DNA of 64,000 nt from Ectothiorhodospira shaposhnikovii (lineage in GTDB: Bacteria; Pseudomonadota; Gammaproteobacteria; Ectothiorhodospirales; Ectothiorhodospiraceae), in contig NZ_JAJMLZ010000004.1 in assembly GCF_022227765.1 (NCBI RefSeq), positions 124,001 through 188,000 of the forward strand, in the 5' to 3' direction. Positions 1 to 8,483 of this stretch are shown here, in pieces. The first letter of the stretch is position 1, and each line of letters opens with the position of its first letter. The position numbers were made by a program, and so were the translations under genes. Below the pieces are notes generated by a model. It was not told the origin of the DNA and ran no database searches. It saw nothing but the letters and a program-made list of their open reading frames with translations.

Positions 1-2
1 GA

Positions 3-788
3 TGGCGTCCGCGTAAGCGCGTGGAGCTGGCGGTTGAGATGGATAAGGGCGACCTGAAGTTGCCCGACTCCATGCCTCTGCCGATCAATGGGCGCAACCT
101 TCGATATCTGGAAGAGCGCCGGATCAGCCTGGATCTGGCCCGGCACTTCCATTTGCGCTACAGCCACGATGGCGGGTTCTTCTACAAAGACCCCAGCGGC
201 AAGTGGCGCCGGCAGGATTATTCCAAGAGGATCATCATCCCGGTGTTCAACCTGGATGCCGAGCTGGTGTCGTTTCAGGGCCGAGACATCACCGGGGCCG
301 CCACCAATAAGTATCTGTTTCCGCCTGGTTACGCTGCGGCCGGGCGCTACCTGTTTGACGCTCACAACGTCCGTGGAAGTAAGTCAGTCGTTATTGGGGA
401 AGGGGTGTTTGACGTGATGGCCATCCGCAGCGCACTGGATGAAGAGTGTAGCTTGCGGGAGGTCGGCGCCATCGGCACGTTCGGCAAGCATCTGTCCGAC
501 GAGCAACTGATGATGCTCCTGACGCTCAAGGAGCGCGGCCTGGAAGAAGTGGTGTTCATGTGGGACGGCGAACCCAGGGCGATTCAGGATGCGTGTGAGA
601 CAGCCCAGCGAGTATCCAAGTTGGGATTGAGGTGTCGCATCGCCATCCTTCCGCCGGGCAAAGATCCCAACGAGGTGGCGCCCTCCGTTGTGCGGGAAGC
701 CTACTGGACGGCAAAGGTGGCGACGCTGGAGACGTTGGTGAAACTGAAGATGACTTTTGCCTTGAAAGCGGCGCAGGGAAGTCTGTAA
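3..788 (+). CDS. TOPRIM-domain primase (primase/helicase family), 5' truncated by window edge
   Basis: Phage- or plasmid-type DNA primase fragment that would make RNA primers for replication. The reading frame is open to the left edge without a stop, so the N-terminus (probably a zinc-binding domain) lies outside; GTG 21 and ATG 39 are only internal candidates. The visible part has an N-terminal segment with GRNLRYLEERRI, common in primases, then a TOPRIM fold: an EGVFD glutamate motif near position 400, a WDGE motif near 562 and a GKDPNE motif near 660 that resembles the DnaG metal-binding block. No helicase domain follows; the protein ends soon after TOPRIM. It heads a rightward run that includes a DNA ligase and a guanylate kinase, which fits a mobile-element replication module. 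The family assignment is good; primase versus a related TOPRIM protein is less certain. Confidence 0.75.
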   Translation, partial: WRPRKRVELAVEMDKGDLKLPDSMPLPINGRNLRYLEERRISLDLARHFHLRYSHDGGFFYKDPSGKWRRQDYSKRIIIPVFNLDAELVSFQGRDITGAATNKYLFPPGYAAAGRYLFDAHNVRGSKSVVIGEGVFDVMAIRSALDEECSLREVGAIGTFGKHLSDEQLMMLLTLKERGLEEVVFMWDGEPRAIQDACETAQRVSKLGLRCRIAILPPGKDPNEVAPSVVREAYWTAKVATLETLVKLKMTFALKAAQGSL

Positions 789-843
789 ATCCCTGCAATC
801 AAGCAGTATCTTTGAATCATTCAGAAAGTAAAGCGAGGGAAAT

Positions 844-1308
844 ATGAGATACGTTTTTTATGAAGCCTCTTATTGGGTGCATCGTGGATACACCAAAGAC
901 TACGCTATTGTGAGGCTTCACTCCAATACGTCCTCAGATGTGATTTTTAGAGCCTGGGGCAAAGTTGATCAAACTGGGCAAGTGAAAATTGACGTTTCGA
1001 CCAACGCAAGTTTTCTGGTGGATAAGTTTGAGAAAGAGAGAGCCGCAAAGGGTTATTTTAGAGTGGTTCAAGTCAGAACTAAATGTTCTGGTGATTTTAT
1101 GGCAAGCATTGCCAAGCATTTTGATCCTGCTTACGCCGAAAGGTCAAAAGTAAGGTTTGAGAGTTTGGTGGGAAGTAAAGAATTTTCTAATCATTTTAGC
1201 CGCATAATGGATGCTTCGAGAGGCAATTCCGAGCCTGAACAGGTATTCGTCGCCAAAAGCGTCATCGCGGTTTCTTCCATTGATAATAAGGAGTGGGGAG
1301 CATGGTAA
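844..1308 (+). CDS. Hypothetical protein of the phage-like module
   Basis: I do not recognise this 154-residue protein. It starts MRYVFYEASYWVHRGYTKDYAIV and has no signal peptide, membrane segment or obvious catalytic motif. A purine-rich AGCGAGGGAAAT lies directly before the ATG at 844. Base composition is visibly richer in A and T than in the core genes to the right, which suggests transfer. It sits 55 bases after the primase and its stop codon overlaps the start of the next gene, so it is probably co-transcribed and translationally coupled with it. Confidence 0.6.
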   Translation: MRYVFYEASYWVHRGYTKDYAIVRLHSNTSSDVIFRAWGKVDQTGQVKIDVSTNASFLVDKFEKERAAKGYFRVVQVRTKCSGDFMASIAKHFDPAYAERSKVRFESLVGSKEFSNHFSRIMDASRGNSEPEQVFVAKSVIAVSSIDNKEWGAW

Positions 1309-1991
1309 ACGAGACTCAGGAAAACGCCGTCTCTGTTGATCAGTCCGTGGGCAATGGCAACGTCCACATTCACTGGTGTGACGCGCTCAATCAGCGCCGG
1401 TTCTACGGCTCCTGTCTGGTGACGCTTGAAGCCTGGAAGAAGGGAGAGGTCAGCACCGACGCGGAAAAGGATGTGCGCTGCGACTGCGCCGGCGCCATGA
1501 ACCGCAATAACTGCAGCGCCATGAAGTTGCGCCAGGAAGAGTTGACCGCCGGCAAGGCCATTTACTTCAAGCCTCTGAAGCGGCTTGAAGGGATGCCTGC
1601 GCTGTCCATGACCGTGGACAGGACCAGCCCCGGATTCATCCGTGGTTGGAATGCTGCTGGCAGCGACAAGTCGTTGAATCTGACCGTGCCGGGTCAAAAG
1701 ACAAACAGTGACGAGGTGTTCGCCAGAAAACCCGTGCCACGTCCGGAACCGAAGGTGCCGACCGATGATGGCTATGCTGGCCTGATTAACACAATGATGA
1801 AAGAGGCCGAAGGGGGTCCAGCAACGCCCGTCGAACTCAAGGTCGAGGAAAAGCCGCCGGTTCAGGTTGCGGCTGCGCTCAAGCCACAAACTGAAAAATC
1901 AGTAAGTGGTGACTCATTCAAGAAACCCGAAAGTATGCTTGAAAAGGCAAGAAGAATGGCTGCAGAAAGGAGATTGGCAAATGGACAGTAA
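1302..1991 (+). CDS. Hypothetical protein with a Cys cluster, phage-like module
   Basis: Unrecognised 229-residue protein. I chose ATG 1302 over an upstream in-frame GTG at 1293 because AAGGAG (1289-1294) sits 7 bases before it and the start overlaps the previous stop. The N-terminal half has a cysteine group, CDCAG followed by NNCSAM, that could bind metal. The C-terminal half is rich in Pro, Glu, Lys and Val and looks like a disordered tail ending in a basic helix (EKARRMAAERR). Its position between primase and ligase suggests a DNA-replication accessory factor, but that is inference from context only. Confidence 0.6.
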   Translation: MVNETQENAVSVDQSVGNGNVHIHWCDALNQRRFYGSCLVTLEAWKKGEVSTDAEKDVRCDCAGAMNRNNCSAMKLRQEELTAGKAIYFKPLKRLEGMPALSMTVDRTSPGFIRGWNAAGSDKSLNLTVPGQKTNSDEVFARKPVPRPEPKVPTDDGYAGLINTMMKEAEGGPATPVELKVEEKPPVQVAAALKPQTEKSVSGDSFKKPESMLEKARRMAAERRLANGQ

Positions 1992-3330
1992 ATATGTCAT
2001 GAGGCAACTCAGAACCCTTGAGGGTCTGAGTGGTAAGGCCAAAATGGCTCATCTGAAGACTTGCCTTGAGGATGCAAACTTCAGGCTTGTCATGCTCTAT
2101 GCCCTGAATCCGTTTTGGACCTATGGCGTGGGCAAGGTAAAAGTTTTCGAGGCATTGTTCTCAAGATCGGAGCCGGTACATGGTCAGCCTGGGGGCAATG
2201 TGACCTTTGATCTGACGAACAAGGATGACGGCATTCTTGGTCTTCTTGAAGGACTTAAAGAGAGAAGGATCAATGATGCAGTTATGGTTATTGGGTTTCA
2301 CGCAAACCTTCTTGACCCCGAATCGGCAGAACTGCTGAGAAGGATCTTGCTCAAGGATCTGAGGTGTGGCGTTACCGAGGTATCCGTCAACAAGCTGATG
2401 AAGGATTTGATCCCAGTTTTTAATTGCATGTTGGCGCACCCATTTGAGGTCAAGCGGGTCAAGACCTGGCCAATGATGGTGGAGGAAAAACTGGATGGAA
2501 TGAGAGTTCTCGGTATTGTAAAGGGCGATGATGTCGAGTTCGTATCCAGAACTGGGAAGCTTCAAACTTCTTTGGACCACCTCAAAGAGCCTTTGCTGGA
2601 ATTGATTGCCAAGAAGATCGTTGCTCACTTCTCAAACGAGAGAGACAGGCACATTTATGAGGAAGGGATCGTGTTTGACGGGGAGGTTGTTGCGGCCTCT
2701 TTCAACGAAACCGTTTCTCAGGTCAGAAAGAAAGAGAAAAAGGCGGAGGATGCGGTATTCACCGTTTTTGACATCGTGCCTTACCGCTTTTTTATCGAAG
2801 AGAAGTTTCCTCTAAAGTTCAGATTCAGGCGACAACTGGTTACGAAATTTATCCCAAGAGAAGGCGCGATTCGGCATTCCACATGCTACCTCGTCAACTC
2901 CGAAGAGGAAATCATGGCCATCTACGGTTCGGTTCGATCTCGGAATGGCGAGGGTGTCATTGTGAAAAATCCTGACGCCCCTTACGTCTGCAAACGCTCT
3001 CATGATTGGGGCAAAATCAAGGCTGAGGAAACGGTCGATTTGCGCGTGGTTGGTTACTATCGTGGCGAAGGCAAATACAGCGAAGTGCTAGGTGGTTTGG
3101 TTGTAAAAAGGTACAACCGGGAAGATATCTGTATCGGCGGTGGATTCTCCGATGACCAGCGCCATAAAATTTGGAAAAAGCTGCATGACTCCCCTGATGA
3201 AATTATTGGCAGCATCATCGAAATCAACTATCACGAGGTCACGTCGGACGGCTCCTTGAGGCATCCGCGATTCAAGAAGTTCAGGCACGACAAGACCGTG
3301 GCAGACGACGAATTGGAGGTCGCAGCGTGA
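1981..3330 (+). CDS. ATP-dependent DNA ligase (phage type)
   Basis: Seals nicks in duplex DNA using ATP; acts during replication or repair of the element. It has 449 residues from ATG 1981, chosen because AAGGAG lies just upstream (frame also open to GTG 1906). Motif I of the nucleotidyltransferase superfamily is EEKLDGMRV with the adenylated lysine at about residue 170. Later blocks include FDGEVV (motif III-like), GEGVIVKN (motif IV-like) and WGKIKAEETVDLRVVGYY (motif V and entry to the OB domain). The size and N-terminal helical domain resemble T4-type ligases rather than the NAD-dependent LigA of bacterial chromosomes. The start overlaps the preceding gene by 11 bases. Base use is less GC-rich than core genes, in keeping with phage origin. 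Confidence 0.88.
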   Translation: MDSKYVMRQLRTLEGLSGKAKMAHLKTCLEDANFRLVMLYALNPFWTYGVGKVKVFEALFSRSEPVHGQPGGNVTFDLTNKDDGILGLLEGLKERRINDAVMVIGFHANLLDPESAELLRRILLKDLRCGVTEVSVNKLMKDLIPVFNCMLAHPFEVKRVKTWPMMVEEKLDGMRVLGIVKGDDVEFVSRTGKLQTSLDHLKEPLLELIAKKIVAHFSNERDRHIYEEGIVFDGEVVAASFNETVSQVRKKEKKAEDAVFTVFDIVPYRFFIEEKFPLKFRFRRQLVTKFIPREGAIRHSTCYLVNSEEEIMAIYGSVRSRNGEGVIVKNPDAPYVCKRSHDWGKIKAEETVDLRVVGYYRGEGKYSEVLGGLVVKRYNREDICIGGGFSDDQRHKIWKKLHDSPDEIIGSIIEINYHEVTSDGSLRHPRFKKFRHDKTVADDELEVAA

Positions 3331-3551
3331 GTGATGTTCGGATTGGAATTTTGCTGAACCAGGGCGAAGCGGTGGGACTGGTTCGACTGCTTCATGCTCA
3401 GGTTGGCGAAATGCAGGCCAAGGCCAGAGCGACCGGCAAAGTGGACAACCCGGCTCTTCTGGATCAGCAACTTGGATTGCGCAATCGTCTGTTGGCGATG
3501 CTGGGGCAGGAAGTCCCGGCAAGCCCCGTGGAGGAAACCATCGTTGAGTAA
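3327..3551 (+). CDS. Small hypothetical protein
   Basis: A 74-residue unknown starting at GTG 3327 and overlapping the ligase stop by 4 bases (GTGA). It is mostly helical in appearance (EAVGLVRLLHAQVGEMQAKARATGK), with no recognisable motif. Tight packing between ligase and kinase supports it as real. Its stop overlaps the kinase start. Confidence 0.55.
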   Translation: MSDVRIGILLNQGEAVGLVRLLHAQVGEMQAKARATGKVDNPALLDQQLGLRNRLLAMLGQEVPASPVEETIVE

Positions 3552-4170
3552 CCTATTACTGACCATCACCGGACCCACGGCCTCCGGCAAGACGACTCTT
3601 CAGCGCATCCTTTGCGAGCTGGGTTTTGAGCGTCTGATCACCTGCACGACCAGAAGCCCAAGGCCGGGCGAAGTGCCTGGGCGTGAGTATTTCTTCGTGG
3701 ATCGCCAGCTCTTCTTGGAAATGATCGCCGCCGGGGAAATGGCCGAATATGTGGAGCGGGGCGGCGAGCTGTATGGATTGCCCGTCTCGCAGCTTCTGAG
3801 AGCGAGCCAGAGCGACGCCCCGTGTGTCGTTGTCGTTGACCCGCGTGGCGCTTTGAAAGTCGCTCAGAAAGCCCGAGAGCGGCCCCTGTCGGTGTTCGCG
3901 TTGTTCATGTCCGGATCAAAGCGGTTTCTTCTGGAGCGTTACCTGAAGCGGGAGCTGGGGACTGGTTCGCCTGATCTGTCTGAAATGGCCGAGAGAATCG
4001 TCTGCCTGCTTGATGAGGAAATGTCCTGGGAGAGCGCGATGGACTGGTCGGCAATGGCGTCGGACTTTGGCCCGGAAAACCAGGTTGAGGTGGTTCATTT
4101 TCTGGTCGATTACGCCTGCCGGCGCATGGGGCGCAAGGACTGGCTGAAGACTCAGGAGGCTGCGGCGTGA
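3544..4170 (+). CDS. Guanylate kinase-like nucleoside monophosphate kinase
   Basis: Phosphorylates GMP to GDP, supplying nucleotides; here probably an element-encoded copy. The likely start is TTG 3544, giving 208 residues, with GAGGAAA (3531-3537) six bases upstream and an 8-base overlap with the preceding gene. The frame continues upstream to ATG 3394, but that part is the antisense-like shadow of the previous gene. The P-loop GPTASGKTT is at residues 10-18 and the guanylate kinase signature TTRSPRPGE at 35-43 is followed by GREYFF. The distal part (SGSKRFLLERYLKREL) matches the lid/arginine region. The chromosomal gmk normally neighbours rpoZ, which is absent here, so this is a second, phage-type copy. 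Confidence 0.8.
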   Translation: MSNLLLTITGPTASGKTTLQRILCELGFERLITCTTRSPRPGEVPGREYFFVDRQLFLEMIAAGEMAEYVERGGELYGLPVSQLLRASQSDAPCVVVVDPRGALKVAQKARERPLSVFALFMSGSKRFLLERYLKRELGTGSPDLSEMAERIVCLLDEEMSWESAMDWSAMASDFGPENQVEVVHFLVDYACRRMGRKDWLKTQEAAA

Positions 4171-4376
4171 TTCAGGTGGGTGACGAGTTCCCAACCGCTT
4201 GGTGGAAACATGCCGATGGAAGCCCGGTGAGGGTACTGGCGATCTTCCCGTATCAACCAAGAAGGGCGCTGAACCCCTTTAACTGCGTCCTCAGATTGTC
4301 GGCAGATACCCAACGCGGATGGTTGGAGATTCCGTATCACGATCCGGATCGTCCGGAGGCGAAAACGGGCACCTGA
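4167..4376 (+). CDS. Small hypothetical protein, last gene of the phage-like module
   Basis: Unrecognised 69-residue protein starting at GTG 4167 with a GTGA overlap to the kinase stop. No signal, membrane segment or motif. It looks like a small beta-rich domain (VGDEFPTAWWKHADGSPVRVLAI). A hairpin follows at 4392-4418, consistent with the end of the transcript. Confidence 0.5.
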   Translation: MIQVGDEFPTAWWKHADGSPVRVLAIFPYQPRRALNPFNCVLRLSADTQRGWLEIPYHDPDRPEAKTGT

Positions 4377-4391
4377 AGGCGGTATTTTTGG

Positions 4392-4418
4392 GGTGCTTTC
4401 CGGGTTTAGGGAAGCACC
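4392..4418 (+). terminator. Hairpin ending the phage-like operon
   Basis: A 10-bp stem, GGTGCTTTCC with GGGAAGCACC including one G-T pair, around a 7-base loop. It lies 15 bases after the last gene of the left module. No clear T-run follows, so it may be only a 3'-end stabiliser. Confidence 0.4.
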
Positions 4419-4420
4419 TC

Positions 4421-4441
4421 ATTTGCAGAAAATTTGCAGAA
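4421..4441. repeat. Tandem direct repeat ATTTGCAGAA
   Basis: Two identical 10-mers, ATTTGCAGAA at 4421-4430 and 4432-4441, are separated by one A. They lie between the element and the tRNA-Val 3' end, where recombinase arm-type sites of tRNA-integrated elements are often found. The link to integration is inference. Confidence 0.4.
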
Positions 4442-4453
4442 CTTTTGCCAACG

Positions 4454-4485
4454 AAAAAGACCCCTACGATTGAGGGGTCTTTTTT
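4454..4485. terminator. Bidirectional intrinsic terminator between tRNA-Val and the element
   Basis: A 12-bp A/T-tailed stem (AAAAAGACCCCT with AGGGGTCTTTTT) closes a 7-base loop. An A-run on one side and T-run on the other make it work on both strands. On the minus strand it ends the tRNA-Val transcript 20 bases past the CCA. Confidence 0.85.
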
Positions 4486-4506
4486 GGCTTTAAATTCAAG
4501 CAGTTA

Positions 4507-4583
4507 TGGTAGGCGCGATTGGACTCGAACCAACGACCCCCACCATGTCAAGGTGGTGCTCTAACCAGCTGAGCTACGCGCCT
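4507..4583 (-). tRNA. tRNA-Val (anticodon GAC)
   Basis: Minus-strand 77-nt tRNA reading valine GUC/GUU codons. The 7-bp acceptor stem AGGCGCG/CGCGCCT, a D-arm with GTAGCTCAGCTGGTTAGAGC, the anticodon loop CTTGACATG and a T-arm with GGTTCGAGTCC are all intact, and CCA is encoded (4507-4509). A good promoter is upstream and a terminator downstream. The phage-like module lies directly beyond its 3' end, the usual side for elements that integrate into tRNA genes. Confidence 0.96.
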
Positions 4584-4601
4584 GTCGTTGTTGAAGGGCG
4601 C

Positions 4602-4629
4602 ATTATACAGCCTGTCTTTGGTGTGTCAA
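4602..4629 (-). promoter_or_regulatory. Sigma-70 promoter of tRNA-Val
   Basis: On the minus strand there is a perfect -35 TTGACA (4624-4629), a 16-bp spacer and a perfect -10 TATAAT (4602-4607), 18 bases before the mature tRNA 5' end. Confidence 0.85.
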
Positions 4630-4687
4630 ACACTTTGTAAACATGGCGGTCCGGCAGATCCGTCACCGTTCCGTTTATAATCTCCCC

Positions 4688-5485
4688 ATGCGCCGACTCT
4701 TCCTGTCCCTGTTGCTTTCATTGTCCCTCCTGGCCATCCTGCTGACCGCTTCGGTCTGGGTAGTGGCGCAGGTTCCGCTACCGCCCTTGCAGGCATTTGC
4801 CGATCGACATCTTCCCGTCCCGGAGCCCTTGGCCAGGTTGGACATTGAGGGTTCCCTGGGCTCCGGCCAAGTGAGACAGGTGGTTCTTCCCGGGACGGCG
4901 GGCGCGGATCTGGGGGCTGTGGACCTGTCCTGGAAGTTGAGACCCATGCAGGCCGTCACCGGACGTATCGCTGCCGACGTGGAAGCACATTTCGACGGCG
5001 GCCGGTTTGAGGGTGTGGCCAGTCGAAGTCTGACAGGCTGGCGTATCACCGAGGGTCAGGCTCAGTTACCTGCCGCACGCCTGGGACGGATATTGGAGGG
5101 AGCGGGGCTGCAGGGCGTTGGCCTGGACGGCACTGTTCGGCTGGACCTGCGACGGCTGGACATGACCGATGACGGCCGGCTCCAATCGGCCAGCGGGCAA
5201 CTGGAATGGCACCATGCCGCCATTCTCGCTGATCGTCCCGTCCCGTTGGGACAGTTATCGGGCCGGTTTCATACCGAAGGCGATCAATTTCAGGGCACGT
5301 TGAGGGATCAGGGGGGGCCTTTGGCGCTGCAGGGGAGAGCGACCGGAGATCTTCGCCGGGGCGGGGTGCAATTCGAGGCCGTCGCCACGCCCCGCGACAG
5401 GAATGATTCGGCCCTGATCGGCCTGCTGGCCGAGGTGGGTGAAGCGCAGGGTGATGGGTTCATGATCCGGTTTCAGAGTCCGTGA
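4688..5485 (+). CDS. GspN-like protein (type II secretion protein N family)
   Basis: Probable inner-membrane-anchored periplasmic protein of the T2SS protein N family, which serves type II secretion in other bacteria. From ATG 4688 it has 265 residues: a short basic N-terminus (MRRLF), one hydrophobic segment (residues 4-28), then a beta-rich repeat-like domain with the pattern of the family (LDIEGSLGSGQVRQVVLPG, LGAVDLSWKLRP, RIAADVEAHFDGGRFEG). No other gsp genes are visible, so it is an orphan here. The frame extends upstream to ATG 4643, but the membrane segment fits the later start. A TATAAT at 4676-4681 lies only 6 bases before ATG 4688, so the mRNA could be nearly leaderless. Family call by fold pattern, moderate certainty. 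Confidence 0.55.
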   Translation: MRRLFLSLLLSLSLLAILLTASVWVVAQVPLPPLQAFADRHLPVPEPLARLDIEGSLGSGQVRQVVLPGTAGADLGAVDLSWKLRPMQAVTGRIAADVEAHFDGGRFEGVASRSLTGWRITEGQAQLPAARLGRILEGAGLQGVGLDGTVRLDLRRLDMTDDGRLQSASGQLEWHHAAILADRPVPLGQLSGRFHTEGDQFQGTLRDQGGPLALQGRATGDLRRGGVQFEAVATPRDRNDSALIGLLAEVGEAQGDGFMIRFQSP

Positions 5486-5491
5486 TTTCCG

Positions 5492-5513
5492 GTCCGCCAA
5501 CGGGGTGGCGGAC
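5492..5513. terminator. Hairpin after the GspN-like gene
   Basis: Perfect 8-bp inverted repeat GTCCGCCA/TGGCGGAC with a 6-base loop, 7 bases after the stop codon; no T-run follows. Confidence 0.4.
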
Positions 5514-5566
5514 GGTGGGCTATATCAATAGGAAGAACCCAGCCACTTTTTCAGGATCCCCGGCCC

Positions 5567-6511
5567 ATGTCGCTCTTCTTCGTCTCCCATGAAACCTGTC
5601 GGCTGCATCGGGCACCTTCATCCCATCCTGAATGTCCCGAGCGTCTGCAGGCCATCGAGCAGGCCCTGGACGCTTCCCCCTTGGGGCGGCGGGTGATCCG
5701 CCTTGAGGCTCGCCCCGTCACCCGTGACCAGCTGGAACGGGTTCATGCACCGGAGTACCTGGATCTGGTGGAGGCCTCCGTGCCGCCACCGGGACAATGG
5801 GACATGCTCGATACCGGCGATACCTATCTGTGTGAACACAGCCTCGAGGCGGCCCGGCTGGCGGCGGGTGCGGTGGTGACGGCGGTGGACCGGGTGATGG
5901 AAACCCCCGGCAGCACGGCCTTTTGCAGCGTGCGGCCGCCGGGACACCACGCCGGGCGGCGGTTCGGGATGGGATTCTGCCTGTTCAACAATGTTGCCGT
6001 GGGGGCGGCCCATGCCATGGCGATCCATGGCCTGACGCGGGTGGCCATCGTCGATTTCGATGTCCATCACGGCAACGGTACCGAAGACATCTTCCGTCAT
6101 GAGCCGCGGGTGCTGTTGTGTTCCAGTTTTCAGCACCCCTTGTATCCCGGCACCGGCGCCGATACCCGCAGCGATCATATCCTCAATCTGCCCCTGCATG
6201 CCGGTACCGATGGTCCGGCCCTGCGCAGCGCCATGAAGGCGCGCTGGCTGCCGGTGCTGGAGGATTTTGCGCCACAACTGGTGATGGTCTCCGCCGGGTT
6301 CGACGCGCATGTGGATGATCCGCTGGCGAGTTTCCGGCTGGTGGAGGCGGATTATGCCGAGTTGACGGAGATGATCATGGATCTGGCCTGTCGATACAGC
6401 CGGGGCCGCGTGGTATCCGTGCTGGAGGGCGGTTATGACCTCCCGGCACTGGGGCGCAGCGTTCTGGCGCATCTTCAGGTGCTGGCCGATGCCGATGGTG
6501 AACTTGTTTGA
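5567..6511 (+). CDS. Histone deacetylase-family (AcuC/acetylpolyamine amidohydrolase-like) hydrolase
   Basis: Zinc-dependent deacetylase of the class II HDAC-like fold; the bacterial substrate may be an acetylated polyamine, another small amide or protein acetyl-lysine. The 314-residue protein carries the active-site pair H127-H128 in RPPGHHAG, the metal ligands D165 and H167 in DFDVHHGNGT, the third ligand D246 in AGFDAHVDDP and the catalytic tyrosine in LEGGYD. All catalytic residues are present and the length is usual for the family. It has no signal peptide, so it is cytoplasmic. It stands alone between a GspN-like gene and pckG, which gives no strong hint on substrate. Confidence 0.92.
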   Translation: MSLFFVSHETCRLHRAPSSHPECPERLQAIEQALDASPLGRRVIRLEARPVTRDQLERVHAPEYLDLVEASVPPPGQWDMLDTGDTYLCEHSLEAARLAAGAVVTAVDRVMETPGSTAFCSVRPPGHHAGRRFGMGFCLFNNVAVGAAHAMAIHGLTRVAIVDFDVHHGNGTEDIFRHEPRVLLCSSFQHPLYPGTGADTRSDHILNLPLHAGTDGPALRSAMKARWLPVLEDFAPQLVMVSAGFDAHVDDPLASFRLVEADYAELTEMIMDLACRYSRGRVVSVLEGGYDLPALGRSVLAHLQVLADADGELV

Positions 6512-6601
6512 GGCCGTCGGTCTGATTCGACGGGTGCAATACTCGGCAGGCTGAGCTAGTCTCGGCAGACAGGCATTTTCAATTCAAACCTGAGAGGAAT
6601 C

Positions 6602-8476
6602 ATGAGCGAACAAGCAAGAACCCAGTCAGTCCCCGGTGCCGACTATTCCAGCGAGGTCAGGAATGAAGCCCTGGTCCGTTGGGTTCAGGAGATGGCGGAT
6701 CTGTGCAAACCGGACGCGGTCTACTGGTGCAACGGCTCTCAGGAGGAATACGACTTCTTTACCGGCCAGTTGGTGGATCAGGGGACCTTCATCCGGCTCA
6801 ACCCGGAAAAACGCCCCAACAGCTTTGCCTGTTTTTCCGATCCCAGCGACGTGGCCCGGGTGGAGGATCGTACCTTCATCTGCAGCCTGCGCAAGGAAGA
6901 CGCGGGCCCCACCAACAATTGGGAAGACCCCAAGACCATGAAGCAGACCCTCAACGGTCTGTTCGACGGCTGCATGCAGGGGCGTACCATGTATGTCATC
7001 CCCTTCAGCATGGGGCCGCTGGGTTCGCCCATCTCCCAGATCGGCGTGGAGCTGAGCGATTCTCCCTATGTGGTGGTCAACATGCGCATCATGACCCGCA
7101 TGGGCCGCAAGGTCATCGATATCCTCGGCGAGGGGGATTTCGTCAAGTGTCTGCACTCGGTGGGCGCCCCCCTGGCTCCGGGTCAGCAGGATGCCAAATG
7201 GCCCTGCAATCCCGACACCAAGTACATCGTGCACTTCCCCGAAGAGCGCTCCATCATGTCCTACGGCAGCGGCTACGGCGGCAACGCCCTGCTGGGCAAG
7301 AAGTGCTTCGCCCTGCGCATTGCCTCGTCCATGGCCCGGCAGGAGGGGTGGCTGGCCGAGCACATGCTGATCCTGGGGGCGGAATCTCCCGAAGGGGAAA
7401 AGACCTATCTGGCGGCCGCCTTCCCCAGCGCCTGCGGCAAGACCAATTTCGCCATGATGATCCCGCCGGACTCTCTGGACGGCTGGAAGATCACCACGGT
7501 GGGTGACGACATCGCCTGGATCAAGCCCGACTCATCCGGACAGCTCCATGCCATCAACCCCGAGGCGGGCTATTTCGGGGTGGCGCCGGGCACCAACTAC
7601 AAGACCAATCCCAATGCCATGGAAACGGTCAAGGCCAATGCCATCTTCACCAACGTGGGCGTGACGCCGGACGGGGATGTCTGGTGGGAGGGCATGAGCG
7701 ATGAGCCGCCCAAGGGCACCATCACCTGGACCGGAGCGGTGTATGATCCGGCCTCCGGCAAGCCGGTGGCCCATCCCAATGCCCGGTTCACGGTGCCGGC
7801 CGGTCAGTGTCCGAGCATCGATCCCGAGTGGGAAAACCCCAGGGGGGTGCCGATCAGTGCCTTCATCTTCGGTGGCCGCAGAAGCACCACCATTCCCTTG
7901 GTGTACCAGTCCTTCAACTGGAGCTTCGGGGTCTACCTGGCGGCCACCATGGGGTCGGAGATGACCGCCGCGGCCTTCGGCAAGCTGGGTCAGGTGCGTC
8001 GGGATCCCTTCGCCATGCTGCCCTTTGCCGGCTATCACATGGGCGACTACTTCAATCACTGGCTGCAGTTCGGTCGTGATCTGCCGTCGCCGCCGCGTAT
8101 CTTCGGGGTCAACTGGTTCCGCAAGGACGATCACGGCAACTTCGTCTGGCCCGGCTTCGGCGAGAACATGCGCGTGCTCAAGTGGATCATCGACCGTGTC
8201 AAGGGCAAGACTTCGGCGGTGGAGAGCCCTATCGGCTGGATGCCTCACTACAACGACATCGACTTCAAGGGCCTGGATTTCTCCATGAGGGATTTCGACA
8301 AGGTCATGGAAGTGGATCGCGAGGCCTGGAAAGAGGAACTGATGGCCCACGAGGAGCTGTTCTCCAAGCTCTATGACAAGTTGCCCAAGGAGTTCTTCTT
8401 CATGCGGGAGCTGTTGCTGTCGGGGCTGTGGCGGTCGCCGGAGCACTGGCATCTGGCCCCCGAACGGGAGAGCTGA
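6602..8476 (+). CDS. pckG: Phosphoenolpyruvate carboxykinase (GTP)
   Basis: Converts oxaloacetate plus GTP to PEP, CO2 and GDP, the first step of gluconeogenesis. The 624-residue length fits the GTP class (the ATP class is about 540). The P-loop FPSACGKTN is at residues 274-282 with the hyper-reactive Cys278 and Lys280 of this class; GDDIAWIK supplies the second metal/nucleotide block, and the substrate-binding [12 protein letters not shown] is intact. AGAGGA precedes ATG 6602. It is monocistronic, ended by a strong hairpin at 8484. Confidence 0.97.
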   Translation: MSEQARTQSVPGADYSSEVRNEALVRWVQEMADLCKPDAVYWCNGSQEEYDFFTGQLVDQGTFIRLNPEKRPNSFACFSDPSDVARVEDRTFICSLRKEDAGPTNNWEDPKTMKQTLNGLFDGCMQGRTMYVIPFSMGPLGSPISQIGVELSDSPYVVVNMRIMTRMGRKVIDILGEGDFVKCLHSVGAPLAPGQQDAKWPCNPDTKYIVHFPEERSIMSYGSGYGGNALLGKKCFALRIASSMARQEGWLAEHMLILGAESPEGEKTYLAAAFPSACGKTNFAMMIPPDSLDGWKITTVGDDIAWIKPDSSGQLHAINPEAGYFGVAPGTNYKTNPNAMETVKANAIFTNVGVTPDGDVWWEGMSDEPPKGTITWTGAVYDPASGKPVAHPNARFTVPAGQCPSIDPEWENPRGVPISAFIFGGRRSTTIPLVYQSFNWSFGVYLAATMGSEMTAAAFGKLGQVRRDPFAMLPFAGYHMGDYFNHWLQFGRDLPSPPRIFGVNWFRKDDHGNFVWPGFGENMRVLKWIIDRVKGKTSAVESPIGWMPHYNDIDFKGLDFSMRDFDKVMEVDREAWKEELMAHEELFSKLYDKLPKEFFFMRELLLSGLWRSPEHWHLAPERES

Positions 8477-8483
8477 TCTTTAT

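Noticed and set aside
5618-6472. Long minus-strand frames opposite HDAC, pckG, VWA, thrS, relA and others
   Set aside because: Typical GC-rich antisense shadows, with His/Gln/Arg/Gly-rich composition and no domains.
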